This document shows positions 17,912 to 27,103 of a stretch of 64,000 nt of DNA, piece after piece. The stretch spans positions 1,294,558 through 1,358,557 of the forward strand of contig NZ_LT985323.1 of the NCBI RefSeq assembly GCF_900290275.1, in the 5' to 3' direction. Position numbers and translations under genes: made by a program. Source of the stretch: Prevotella merdae (GTDB lineage: Bacteria; Bacteroidota; Bacteroidia; Bacteroidales; Bacteroidaceae). Below the pieces are notes generated by a model. It had not been told where the DNA came from. It did no database searches and was given only the letters and a program-made list of their open reading frames with translations. Each line of letters begins with the position of its first letter. Position 1 is the stretch's first letter.

Positions 17912-19326
17912 AGCGACTGTATATATATATAATAGGTATAGTGATAGCCACATTCCTCTGCTTCGCTCTAGGTCAGCGTATGCCTCGAACGTTCACGTGG
18001 AAGGCAACCTTTGCCCATGCCGACCGCCAACCTTTCGGCTGCTATGTGTTCGACAGTGTGATGGCGCAGTCGATGCCCAAGGGGTATAGTGTGGAGCGTC
18101 GCACGTTCAAACAATTGTTAGGCAATGCTGATTTACAGGGGAAGAACATTCTCGTGCTATGCGATTACCTTAATATGAAAGAGCTTGACTTTGAAGCCAT
18201 GGACAGTCTGTTGCACCGTGGAGCCAAGGTGATGCTTGCTTATCATAATGCGGGCTTCACAGAAACCGACTCCATTCTCGCCTACAACTATGGTGTGAAT
18301 GTTCATCTTGGCTCGCAATTTTGGTTGCCTACGGTGAAGGGTATGCTTCGCAATGGCGACCATGATCTATATGACACGGTGAGATGGCGAACAGACGACC
18401 CCGTGTTCCCGCAACGCAACTATAGACTGTTCAGTCAGCTTGTGTCGGGAATCGTGATTACCGACCGCCATCGCATTGACTCCGTGAAGTATGACTCGCT
18501 TGTGCTCAGCACCCTAAACTATTCATATCCCGATGTGCAATGTCCTTTCTTCCCAACGCAACTCAAGCATCTTAAGGAAAAGGCACGCAGCAAGGGCGAA
18601 CTGAAACAATTGGAATTGGACTATTATGACTACGATTGCGACTGGCAAGGCAAGCAAGCGGATGAGGACACAAGCTGTGAGTTCCCGGTTGCAGTGAAGC
18701 GAAAGGTGGGGCAGGGCGAGCTTATCGTCGTCTCCATGCCGTATGTCTTCACCAACTATGGTGTGCTCACCCACGAAGTGTCGCCCTTGCTGATGCGACT
18801 GATGACGCAGATAGCCGACCGCCCAGTATTGCGCACCACAAGCTACATGAAGAGTTACGACGAGTTGGAAGCCGAGATGTCGCCCATGCGCTATGTGCTT
18901 GGCAGTCGTGAGCTTAGGCGAGCGTGGTATCTGTTGGCTTTTGTCACGGTGCTGTTCTGCGTGTTCAAGGCACGTCGCCGACAGCGCATCATTCCCGTTG
19001 TGGCCGAGCCAAAGAATCATAGCTTGGAGTTTGCGCGACTCGTGGGTACGCTCTACTGGCAGCGGGGAGACAATGTAGACCTCGTGCGCAAGAAGTTCCT
19101 ACTCTTTGCCGAGCGCATACGCATGACATTGGCTGTGGATATAGTAGATGCGAAACCCGATGATGCTACCATAGCTCTCATGGCCCGCCGCACCGGACTT
19201 GACAAGGAAACCTTGGACGAGGAGATAGGTCGTCTGCGTATGGACTATTGGACCGAGGGAACGCTGAGCGACATGGAAATGCGCTGGGCGGTGGACTGCA
19301 TGAACCGAATAGCAGGAAAACTGTAG
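17908..19326 (+). CDS. DUF4350 domain membrane protein
   Basis: 472 residues. N-terminal membrane anchor (YIYIIGIVIATFLCFALGQ), then an extracytoplasmic domain (about 30-335) with the DUF4350 pattern of a type-1 glutamine amidotransferase-like fold (KNILVLCDYLNMKELDFEAMDSLLHRGAKVMLAY), a second helix near residue 340 (YLLAFVTVLFCVF) and a cytosolic C-terminal helical domain. Overlaps DUF4129 by 4 bp. Function unknown; it travels with MoxR/DUF58. Confidence 0.8.
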   Translation: MKRLYIYIIGIVIATFLCFALGQRMPRTFTWKATFAHADRQPFGCYVFDSVMAQSMPKGYSVERRTFKQLLGNADLQGKNILVLCDYLNMKELDFEAMDSLLHRGAKVMLAYHNAGFTETDSILAYNYGVNVHLGSQFWLPTVKGMLRNGDHDLYDTVRWRTDDPVFPQRNYRLFSQLVSGIVITDRHRIDSVKYDSLVLSTLNYSYPDVQCPFFPTQLKHLKEKARSKGELKQLELDYYDYDCDWQGKQADEDTSCEFPVAVKRKVGQGELIVVSMPYVFTNYGVLTHEVSPLLMRLMTQIADRPVLRTTSYMKSYDELEAEMSPMRYVLGSRELRRAWYLLAFVTVLFCVFKARRRQRIIPVVAEPKNHSLEFARLVGTLYWQRGDNVDLVRKKFLLFAERIRMTLAVDIVDAKPDDATIALMARRTGLDKETLDEEIGRLRMDYWTEGTLSDMEMRWAVDCMNRIAGKL

Positions 19327-19375
19327 AGAGAAAGTAATAACAAATGTAGAAAACAAAAAAAACGAAATATAAATA

Positions 19376-20338
19376 ATGGAAACAAGAACCGACCTTACTG
19401 CCTTTGCCCGAAAGACGGGCGAGATAAAGCAGCGTATAGCCGAAATAATTGTAGGACAGACTGAAGCCGTGGACCTGCTGCTCACATGCGTCATTGCCGA
19501 CGGACATGTGCTGCTTGAGGGTGTGCCCGGAGTGGCAAAGACTCTACTCGCACGTCTTGTGTCGCGACTCATCGACGCGCGTTTCTCGCGTGTGCAGTTC
19601 ACTCCCGACCTCATGCCGAGCGATGTTCTCGGCACATCGGTGTTTAATATGAAGACATCGGAGTTTGACTTCCATCCCGGACCTGCCTTTGCCGACATTG
19701 TGCTTGCCGACGAAATAAACCGTGCTCCTGCCAAGACTCAGGCTGCACTCTTCGAGGTTATGGAGGAGCGCCAAGCCACTATCGACGGCACGTCTTATGT
19801 CATGGGCGATGTATACACCATCATTGCCACGCAGAATCCGGTGGAACACGAGGGCACGTATCGTTTGCCCGAGGCACAGCTCGACCGCTTTCTGATGAAG
19901 ATAACAATGGGTTATCCCTCGGTGGAAGAGGAGGTGGAGATATTGAGCAGGCATAATGCACGCTCCAATTTCTCGCGTCTTGACGATGTGCAGCCCGTGA
20001 TAACCAAGGACGAGTTGCTCGGTCTGCGTGACATGCTCGACAGTGTTGTGGTCGACGCTTCTTTGTTGCGCTACATTGCTCAGATAGTTGCCGAGAGCCG
20101 TGAGTCAAGAGCTGTGTATGTGGGATGCTCGCCTCGTGCGTCGGTTGCCATGCTTCAGTGTGCCAAGGCTTACGCTTTGCTTCAAGGTCGCGACTTTGTC
20201 ACTCCCGACGACATAAAGACTGTTGCCCCCTACGTGATGCAGCACCGACTGCAACTCACTGCCGAGACCGAGATGGAGGGATTCACTCCCTTGGACGTGG
20301 CAAGAAAACTAATTGAAAAGGTGGAAGTGCCTAAGTAA
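19376..20338 (+). CDS. MoxR family AAA+ ATPase
   Basis: 320 residues. Walker A GVPGVAKT at about residues 45-52, Walker B region VLADEINRAPAKTQAALFEVMEE, sensor 1 ATQNPVEHEGTYRLPEAQLDRF and a C-terminal AAA lid. MoxR ATPases act as chaperone-like remodelers of partner proteins, typically the vWA/DUF58 proteins encoded next to them. The start is the first ATG after a 49-bp gap from DUF4350; 16 bp separate it from the DUF58 gene. Confidence 0.93.
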   Translation: METRTDLTAFARKTGEIKQRIAEIIVGQTEAVDLLLTCVIADGHVLLEGVPGVAKTLLARLVSRLIDARFSRVQFTPDLMPSDVLGTSVFNMKTSEFDFHPGPAFADIVLADEINRAPAKTQAALFEVMEERQATIDGTSYVMGDVYTIIATQNPVEHEGTYRLPEAQLDRFLMKITMGYPSVEEEVEILSRHNARSNFSRLDDVQPVITKDELLGLRDMLDSVVVDASLLRYIAQIVAESRESRAVYVGCSPRASVAMLQCAKAYALLQGRDFVTPDDIKTVAPYVMQHRLQLTAETEMEGFTPLDVARKLIEKVEVPK

Positions 20339-20354
20339 ACAAAACACAGAGAGA

Positions 20355-21665
20355 ATGTATCTTACAACCCGTTTCTACGCATTCGCCATAGTTGCCATCC
20401 TGCTGCTCGCAACCGGCAACTACAGTGCTCCGTTCTACACTGTTGGCATGGCGGCAGTGTGGCTGCTCCTCGCTGCCACCATTGCCGATATTGCAATTCT
20501 TTACAGTAGGCGTGGCATTGTTGCCTCGCGACAGCTTGCCGACAGACTGTCAAACGGCGACGACAACGACATACGTCTGCGCGTGGAGAGTAGCTATCCC
20601 TTTGCGTTGAGGCTAACTGTCATCGACGAGACTCCGTTTGTGTTTCAGCGTCGCGACGTTGACTTCCTTCTGAGGCTTAAGCCACGCGAGGGCAAGACAA
20701 TAGTGTATAAGCTGCGCCCCACGCAGCGTGGGGTGTATGGCTTTGGCAGAATACGTGTGTTTGTGAGGTCGGCTTTGTCGCTTGCCGAGCGTCGCTACAC
20801 ATGCGGCGAACCTCAGGATGCCAAGGTCTATCCCTCGTATCTCATGCTCCATAAGTATGAGTTGCTTGCCATGAACAACCGCCTTACCGAGATGGGCGTG
20901 AAGCGCATACGTCGTGCTGGCAACAACACTGAGTTTGAGCGTATAAAGGAATATGTAGAGGGCGACAACTACCGGTCGGTCAACTGGAAGGCATCTGCTC
21001 GCCGACATCAGCTCATGGTGAATGTCTACGAGGACGAGAGGTCGCAGCAGATAGTGTCGGTCATCGACAAGGGCAGGCCTATGCAGCAGGCGTTCCAGGG
21101 TATGACTCTGCTCGACTATGCCATAAATGCCTCGCTCATGCTGTCGTATGTGGCTGTGCGCAAGGCCGACAAGGCAGGACTTGTATGCTTTGCCGACCAT
21201 ACCGACACATTCGTTGCCCCATCGCGCCGTCATGGACAGATGGAGCGGTTGCTCGACGCTTTGTACTCGCAGCAGACAAGGTGGAGCGAGAGCGACTTCG
21301 GGGATATGCTTGCCACTATCAACAAGCGACTCACCAAACGCTCACTGCTTGTAGTGTACACAAGCTTTGCCAACACCCAGGCCATGACGCGCCAACTGCC
21401 TTATCTCAAGCAGCTTAACTTGCGGCATAAAGTGCTTGTGGTGTTCTTCGCCGACAATGAGATGCGCGACTTCGTCAACAGTTCTCCACGCTCTACAGAG
21501 GAATACTACCAGCACGTGATTGTGGAGAAAATGCTCTATGAGCAGCGACTCATTGTGTCGCAATTGCGCCAGCATGGCATATTGAGTATGCTAACCACGC
21601 CGCAGAACCTATCGGTGGATGTGGTGAATAGGTATCTGGAACTGAAGGAGAGGCAGGCTATATAG
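20355..21665 (+). CDS. DUF58 domain protein (MoxR partner)
   Basis: 436 residues from the ATG at 20355 (MYLTTRFYAF), preferred over an in-frame ATG inside moxR. Two N-terminal membrane helices, then a domain with the DUF58 signature EYVEGDNYRSVNWKASAR, and a vWA-like C-terminal part with IVSVIDKGRPM (a degenerate MIDAS strand) and LLVVYTSFAN. It probably forms the substrate or membrane arm of the MoxR system. The same operon as moxR. Confidence 0.88.
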   Translation: MYLTTRFYAFAIVAILLLATGNYSAPFYTVGMAAVWLLLAATIADIAILYSRRGIVASRQLADRLSNGDDNDIRLRVESSYPFALRLTVIDETPFVFQRRDVDFLLRLKPREGKTIVYKLRPTQRGVYGFGRIRVFVRSALSLAERRYTCGEPQDAKVYPSYLMLHKYELLAMNNRLTEMGVKRIRRAGNNTEFERIKEYVEGDNYRSVNWKASARRHQLMVNVYEDERSQQIVSVIDKGRPMQQAFQGMTLLDYAINASLMLSYVAVRKADKAGLVCFADHTDTFVAPSRRHGQMERLLDALYSQQTRWSESDFGDMLATINKRLTKRSLLVVYTSFANTQAMTRQLPYLKQLNLRHKVLVVFFADNEMRDFVNSSPRSTEEYYQHVIVEKMLYEQRLIVSQLRQHGILSMLTTPQNLSVDVVNRYLELKERQAI

Positions 21666-21743
21666 GCTTCAGATAAAGTATATACAATATTAAATATTTG
21701 ATTACTGAACTTCTGATAGTTCATTTAGATTATTTACTAAGAA

Positions 21744-23651
21744 ATGATTACTCCCAAGGAATATTACTCTTCGCGGATGGATTCGCTTGCTGCACGCATA
21801 GCAATACACCGTCGTCGCAACCGACTGTTTGTGGGTGGCGAGATAGCGTCGTTTGCCCTTTTCATTGCTTTCATATTTGCTTACGCTCAGTTGGAGTGGG
21901 GCAGTATGGGCGTGTGGGCTGCTGTGTTGTCGATAATAATATATGTTGTGATACGCCGCATGGACGAGCAAAACGAGGCACGGACGGAGTGGCTTGAGGC
22001 TTTGCGCGAGGTTTGCAGCAGAGAGTTGGCCTATCTCGATGGCGACTATTCTGCCTTTGACGATGGCGAACGCTATGCCGACCCGCAGCATCCTTTCACT
22101 ATGGACATGGATGTCTTTGGCAATAAGTCGCTCTTTCAGCGCATCAACCGCAGTGTGACAACGGGTGGCAGCGACCGACTTGCCGCCTTGCTTTCGGCTG
22201 AACCTATAGGCAAGGATGGCGTAGTGGCTGACTGTGCCGATGTTTTTGACGCTGAGCTTTCGCCCGTAGAGCGCATTCGTCAGCGTGGCGATGCCATTGA
22301 CATTCTTGCGCATTGCCCTGATTGGCGCACCGAGTTCTGTGCTGTGGGCATTGCCGAAAAGATAAACACCGATGCCGTGGCTCGTGCCATGCGCGATGTG
22401 AGTGATGTTAAGGTGGGCAAATGGGTTATGTCGCCCCTGACTATGGCTGTGGCTATGTTCATGGGGATAGGACTGATAGCCACCATTGTGCTTGCTGCCA
22501 TGACCGATGTGCCTTCTAATGTGGCTGTGGTGTGGGCGTTGGCCCAACTGGGCATTGTGCTTGGATTGTGTCATGCAAAACTTATGGAGATAAGCCGCAC
22601 TGTGGGCAAGCTGCATGGACAGATGGCTGCCTATGTTAAGTTGGTGAGGATCATCAGCGAGGACAGAGGGTTAAACGAAGAAGGAAGAGGTTTAAACGAA
22701 GAGGGAAGAGCGAAGAGTGAAGAATCCGTATGTAGGGTGGACAAGGGACTTATAGGCAGGCTTGTTGGTGCTACGGGAGGAGCTATAGGCTCGTTTCGCG
22801 AGATAGAGAAGATTCTTGCAGGGCTTGACCGCCGTGGAAACATACTTGGACTGATATTCGCGGATATATTCACACTCAGCGACTTCCGTCTGCTGCGCCG
22901 TTTTGCCTTGTGGCAGCGTCACTATACTATGCAGATGAGCCGTTGGATAGCGGCTGTGAACGAGATGGATGCTCTTGTGTCGATGGCTACGTTCTGCTAT
23001 AACGAGCCTCAGGGAGTAAGGGCTGAGGTGGTGAATGGCAATGATGTGGTCTGCGAGGCTCGCGGATTGTATCATCCCTTCATTGGCTCTCACGCTGTGC
23101 GTAACGACTTCAATATTGCCGAACGCAACTATTATGTAATAACTGGTGCTAATATGGCTGGCAAGAGCACTTTCCTTCGCTCGCTCGGGGTGAACTGGAT
23201 TCTTGCCATGAACGGTCTGCCAGTGTTTGCCGACCAGTTGCGCATCTCTGTCTTCCCGCTATTTACAAGTATGCGCACCACCGACGACTTGACGCGTGGC
23301 ATAAGCTATTTCAATGCCGAACTGTTGCGCCTGAAGAGTTTGATAGCTTTCTGTGCCTCGCACGACAACACGCTCATCATTCTCGACGAGATACTCAAAG
23401 GCACCAACTCTGCCGACAAACTCGGAGGTTCGCGCCTTTTCCTCGAATATATGTCCAATAAGCGTGTCACAGGCGTCATAGCCACCCACGACCTTGAACT
23501 CTCACGTCTTGCCGATGAGCAACCAGAACGTTTCCACAACTATTGTTTTGAGATAGAGCTTGGCACTGATGTGACCTACACATACAAAATAACGCAGGGC
23601 GTGGCACGCAACCAGAATGCCACGTTCTTGCTGAAAGAACTGCTGAAATAG
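21744..23651 (+). CDS. MutS-family DNA mismatch repair-like ATPase (membrane-anchored variant)
   Basis: 635 residues. Two N-terminal hydrophobic helices (FVGGEIASFALFIAFIFAY and WGSMGVWAAVLSIIIYVV), a central core, and a C-terminal MutS ATPase: Walker A TGANMAGKSTFLRS, Walker B LIILDEILKGTNSADK, and a conserved TGVIATHDLELSRL. It lacks the mismatch-recognition and clamp domains of MutS1, so true mismatch repair is doubtful. Residues about 306-329 are a low-complexity repeat (GLNEEGRGLNEEGRAKSEES) that looks like an in-frame insertion. Located 78 bp after the DUF58 gene. Confidence 0.85.
   Translation: MITPKEYYSSRMDSLAARIAIHRRRNRLFVGGEIASFALFIAFIFAYAQLEWGSMGVWAAVLSIIIYVVIRRMDEQNEARTEWLEALREVCSRELAYLDGDYSAFDDGERYADPQHPFTMDMDVFGNKSLFQRINRSVTTGGSDRLAALLSAEPIGKDGVVADCADVFDAELSPVERIRQRGDAIDILAHCPDWRTEFCAVGIAEKINTDAVARAMRDVSDVKVGKWVMSPLTMAVAMFMGIGLIATIVLAAMTDVPSNVAVVWALAQLGIVLGLCHAKLMEISRTVGKLHGQMAAYVKLVRIISEDRGLNEEGRGLNEEGRAKSEESVCRVDKGLIGRLVGATGGAIGSFREIEKILAGLDRRGNILGLIFADIFTLSDFRLLRRFALWQRHYTMQMSRWIAAVNEMDALVSMATFCYNEPQGVRAEVVNGNDVVCEARGLYHPFIGSHAVRNDFNIAERNYYVITGANMAGKSTFLRSLGVNWILAMNGLPVFADQLRISVFPLFTSMRTTDDLTRGISYFNAELLRLKSLIAFCASHDNTLIILDEILKGTNSADKLGGSRLFLEYMSNKRVTGVIATHDLELSRLADEQPERFHNYCFEIELGTDVTYTYKITQGVARNQNATFLLKELLK
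22661..22728 (+). repeat. In-frame repeat insertion in the MutS-like gene
   Basis: Short purine-rich imperfect repeats (GGTTTAAACGAAGAGGGAAG and variants, then GAGCGAAGAGTGAAGAA) encode the charged low-complexity stretch. The sequence style is that of intergenic repeats rather than the surrounding coding DNA. Confidence 0.65.
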
Positions 23652-23695
23652 ACAAAAAAGCATTCACTTATTCTTTTTATGTAATTAAAAGATGT

Positions 23696-23703
23696 AATTT
23701 TGC
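23696..23703 (+). promoter_or_regulatory. Candidate -7 box immediately upstream of the MFS start
   Basis: TAATTTTG fits TAnnTTTG; no matching TTTG at the -33 position. If used, transcription would begin at or within a base or two of the start codon. Confidence 0.4.
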
Positions 23704-23707
23704 ACGT

Positions 23708-24934
23708 ATGAAACAAAATAAAGTATCCTTGAGCAGCAAGCAATATGCTGTGCCGTTCGTACTCATCACCTCACTGTTCTTTATGTGGGGTTTTGCACGC
23801 GCCATACTTGACGTGCTCAACAAGCATTTCCAGAACGAGCTCGACATAACCATAACCCAGTCGTCGCTCATTCAGGTAACAACCTACCTTGGCTATTTTC
23901 TTATGGCTATCCCAGCCGGACTCTTTATCAACCGCCGAGGCTATAGAAGTGGAGTTGTGCTTGGACTCTTGCTCTTTGGGCTTGGTTCGCTTGCCTTCAT
24001 ACCTTGTTCGGCAGCCGGAACCTTTTATGCCTATCTTATAGCCTTGTTTGTTATAGGCTGTGGACTGGTTTTCCTTGAGACATCCGCCAATCCTTATGTA
24101 ACCGAACTTGGACCCAAGGAGACGGCAACAGCACGTCTCAACTTCTCGCAGTCGTTTAATGGTGTAGGCTCTATGTTTGCCACATTGGTAGTGGGCAGTT
24201 TCCTATTCCAAGACAGCGGAACAGGTGATTTGGGCAGTGGCTCAGGCGGCAATGCCGTAGTGCCATATGCCATTATGGGTGCCGTGGTGATGGTTATTGC
24301 CATTATCTTTGCCCGTGTCAATCTGCCAGAGATACATCATGATGACGATAACGACACACAAGAGGGAGGATACAATCTCTCGCGTCTGTTCTGCAACTCT
24401 TGGTTTGTCTTCGGACTCCTTGCGCTTCTTGCCTACGAGGTAGCCGAGATATCAATCAATTCATACTTTATCAACTTCGTAACCGGTCAGGACTGGATGT
24501 CGGCAGCAACCGGCTCTACTATCCTTACCGTGGCTCTTGGTCTTTTTATGCTTGCCCGTTTTGTGGGTGCGGCTATTATGAGCAATATGGCTGCAGAGAA
24601 GTATCTGCTTATCTGTGCTGTAGGTTCGGTAGTGTGCATAGCTGTAATGCTGCTTGATTTAGGCAAGACAATATCTGTAGGCGCATTGCTTTGCAACTAT
24701 ATGTTTGAGGCTATAATGTTCCCTACAATCTTCTCGCTTACGCTGCGTGGACTGGGTGGATTGACCAAGAGTGCCTCGTCTATATTGATGATGACACCGG
24801 TAGGTGGTTGCGGTTTCTTGCTTATGGGCTTGGTTGCCGATAATACAGGCAATATGGTTGTGCCTTTCTTTATTCCGCTCATAGGCTTTGCCTTTGTCAT
24901 GGCTTACGCATACAAGTGTGTTAAGCGAGGATAA
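23708..24934 (+). CDS. Sugar MFS transporter (FucP/GluP type)
   Basis: 408 residues, 12 predicted membrane helices. The N-terminal FVLITSLFFMWGFARAILDVLNKHFQ and the segment LFVIGCGLVFLETSANPYVTELGP are typical of the fucose/glucose/galactose:H+ symporter family in Bacteroidota. The substrate cannot be told from sequence. A TAATTTTG box at 23696-23703 ends only 4 bp before the ATG, so this mRNA may be leaderless. No sugar-catabolic gene is adjacent. Confidence 0.9.
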   Translation: MKQNKVSLSSKQYAVPFVLITSLFFMWGFARAILDVLNKHFQNELDITITQSSLIQVTTYLGYFLMAIPAGLFINRRGYRSGVVLGLLLFGLGSLAFIPCSAAGTFYAYLIALFVIGCGLVFLETSANPYVTELGPKETATARLNFSQSFNGVGSMFATLVVGSFLFQDSGTGDLGSGSGGNAVVPYAIMGAVVMVIAIIFARVNLPEIHHDDDNDTQEGGYNLSRLFCNSWFVFGLLALLAYEVAEISINSYFINFVTGQDWMSAATGSTILTVALGLFMLARFVGAAIMSNMAAEKYLLICAVGSVVCIAVMLLDLGKTISVGALLCNYMFEAIMFPTIFSLTLRGLGGLTKSASSILMMTPVGGCGFLLMGLVADNTGNMVVPFFIPLIGFAFVMAYAYKCVKRG

Positions 24935-25008
24935 AAATAATAGTCTGTTTATAGCTGATATTTGCAAAAAAATAAGTATCTTTGGTGCCAATATACAAAA
25001 ATAGGTCA

Positions 25009-27090
25009 ATGATGAAAAAATCAACGCTAACAACGTTATTTATATGTGTCATTGTCGCTATGCAAACTGCTATATCATGCTCGCCGGCAGGCGATAACGG
25101 AGCTCAACTGCGACGTGAGCGTCTACGAAACCTTGACGACTCTATTACAGTTCTTGCCCCGTCTGTGCTTGACAGTATAAACAGTGCTATTGACAATACA
25201 CAACAGATGCTTGCCAAAAAGCAAGCCAACAATACTATAACCACATCCGATAGTCTTGCATTGCAGGAGTATCGGATGTGCTTGGCACGCTACTATTGGC
25301 TTTCCGACCATCCCGAGAAAGCCGATACTATCGTGCAAGACATTATTAACTTTGCATATCGTCAGGATGGCGGCTACTACGATAAACACAAGGTGTGCCG
25401 CACTGAAAGACTTAACTCCTTATTGGCTAACGCCTTTCAATTGAAGGCAGCACGCAACCACAATTTTCATCGCGAACCTAAACAAACGCTACAGCTTTAT
25501 ACCGAGTCGTACAGACTTTTGTTTCGGAGCGACAACAAGGAAGCATTGCCAAAGGCATGTGCCAATCTTGCCGATGCTTATATTCAGGTGAACGATATTC
25601 CAGGTGCCGCCAAATGGTACCGCAGAGCACTGTTTCTTGTCGACTCGCTGGAACTTCCAAAGAAGGAGAACATAACACTCTATATGGGACTTGCACAGAT
25701 ATACCTTTCTTTGCATGACTTCCGTACGGCACAAATATATTATAACGAAACCGAACGTTATTTTGATTTGATGTCGCCACAGATGCAGGCTTATCATGTC
25801 AACAACCTAGGCAACTTCTATTATTATACCAAGAACTATCCAAAGGCGCTTGATACATTCAAGCGAATGGAGCGTTTGCTTATAAAAAGAGGTATGACCA
25901 ATAAGTTCGACATGTATCTGTGTCGTATAAATCTTGCCGATGTGTATCTTAATCTTGGACAGCTAGACGAAGCACGTCATTGTCTTGAGTTGTGCGAACC
26001 TTACTTTCATAAGAATGGAGATGCTACGGCTCTGTATTATTGCAACACCATACATATTGGCATAGCAGCACGTCAGGGCAATGCGGCAGAGGTGGAACGT
26101 GTGCTTCGTAGTGAGCACCTTGCGCACGAGATGCCATATACTATGGTAAACATACGCAATCAGTATATGCGCCAATATTATGAACAGAAGGGAAACTACC
26201 GTCAGGCATACGTCAATCTGCAAGCCAATATCAACTATGATGACTCGCTCGAGCACAACCGCTCGAATATGCGTTCGGCCGAGATTATGTCTCGATTTAC
26301 TGCCGATACGCTAAAACTGCATCACGACCTTGCGCTTGAGCACAAGAACGCTATGATACAAACAGCAAATATGAAGACCACGGTGGCTGTATCAGTAGCC
26401 ATCTTGCTGTTGATGTTGCTCGTTTTGTGGATGATGTATATGCGCAAGAAGCAGTTGCAAAATCAGGTTAGTATAATGAACTTAAAGCTAAACAATGTGC
26501 GCAACCGCATATCGCCACACTTTATGTTTAATGTGCTGAACAACAAGATTGTGAACTCAGGCAAGGAGGAGGCTTCAGAACTAATGGAGCTTGCACGACT
26601 GATACGCACCAATCTCGACATGTCGAGTCAGCCATATATGTACCTGAACCGCGAGCTTGAGTTTGTAGAGCAATATATTAGGGTGGAGCGTTATTTGTTA
26701 GGCGACGATTTCGACTTTAGTATCGATATTGCTCCCGATGTAGACACAGCCAAGATTAGAATACCGGCTATGTTCCTACAGATACTAACCGAGAATGCCA
26801 TAGTGCACGGTCTGAAAGGTTTGGAAGGACACAAGCAACTGCACATATGCATACGTAGGGATAAAGACATAACCATAATAAGTGTCAGGGACAACGGTCC
26901 TGGCTTCAACGCACGCCGTGCACTGAAGAAAGGCACCGGACTTGGCATTATATCGCAGACTATTGCCGTGACCAATGAGCACAACAAGCATAAGATGCGA
27001 TTCGAGATAACAAACCGTGAGGACAAAGATGGCAACGTAGTGGGATGCGAGGCGACACTGAAGATGCCTGACAACATAACATTTAAATAA
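25009..27090 (+). CDS. LytS/YehU-type sensor histidine kinase with TPR sensor, lipoprotein-like signal
   Basis: 693 residues from the ATG at 25009 (25012 is an equivalent alternative). Signal sequence ending AISCSPAG (possible lipobox, Cys about 27), a periplasmic helical-repeat (TPR) region to about residue 450, one membrane helix (TTVAVSVAILLLMLLVLWMMYM), then the His_kinase domain with phospho-acceptor motif NRISPHFMFNVLNNKI and a HATPase_c domain with N box LTENAIVHGLKG and G box DNGPGFNARRALKKGTGLGI. Forms a two-component system with the LytTR regulator 13 bp downstream. Confidence 0.9.
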   Translation: MMKKSTLTTLFICVIVAMQTAISCSPAGDNGAQLRRERLRNLDDSITVLAPSVLDSINSAIDNTQQMLAKKQANNTITTSDSLALQEYRMCLARYYWLSDHPEKADTIVQDIINFAYRQDGGYYDKHKVCRTERLNSLLANAFQLKAARNHNFHREPKQTLQLYTESYRLLFRSDNKEALPKACANLADAYIQVNDIPGAAKWYRRALFLVDSLELPKKENITLYMGLAQIYLSLHDFRTAQIYYNETERYFDLMSPQMQAYHVNNLGNFYYYTKNYPKALDTFKRMERLLIKRGMTNKFDMYLCRINLADVYLNLGQLDEARHCLELCEPYFHKNGDATALYYCNTIHIGIAARQGNAAEVERVLRSEHLAHEMPYTMVNIRNQYMRQYYEQKGNYRQAYVNLQANINYDDSLEHNRSNMRSAEIMSRFTADTLKLHHDLALEHKNAMIQTANMKTTVAVSVAILLLMLLVLWMMYMRKKQLQNQVSIMNLKLNNVRNRISPHFMFNVLNNKIVNSGKEEASELMELARLIRTNLDMSSQPYMYLNRELEFVEQYIRVERYLLGDDFDFSIDIAPDVDTAKIRIPAMFLQILTENAIVHGLKGLEGHKQLHICIRRDKDITIISVRDNGPGFNARRALKKGTGLGIISQTIAVTNEHNKHKMRFEITNREDKDGNVVGCEATLKMPDNITFK

Positions 27091-27103
27091 AAACAGACTT
27101 ATT

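Noticed and set aside
17117..17953. 278-residue open frame on the - strand opposite the DUF4129 gene
   Set aside because: Antisense shadow covering parts of three genes; no recognisable motif.
21702..22616. 304-residue open frame on the - strand opposite the MutS-like gene
   Set aside because: Antisense shadow of a GC-rich gene; His/Tyr-rich nonsense composition and no start signals.
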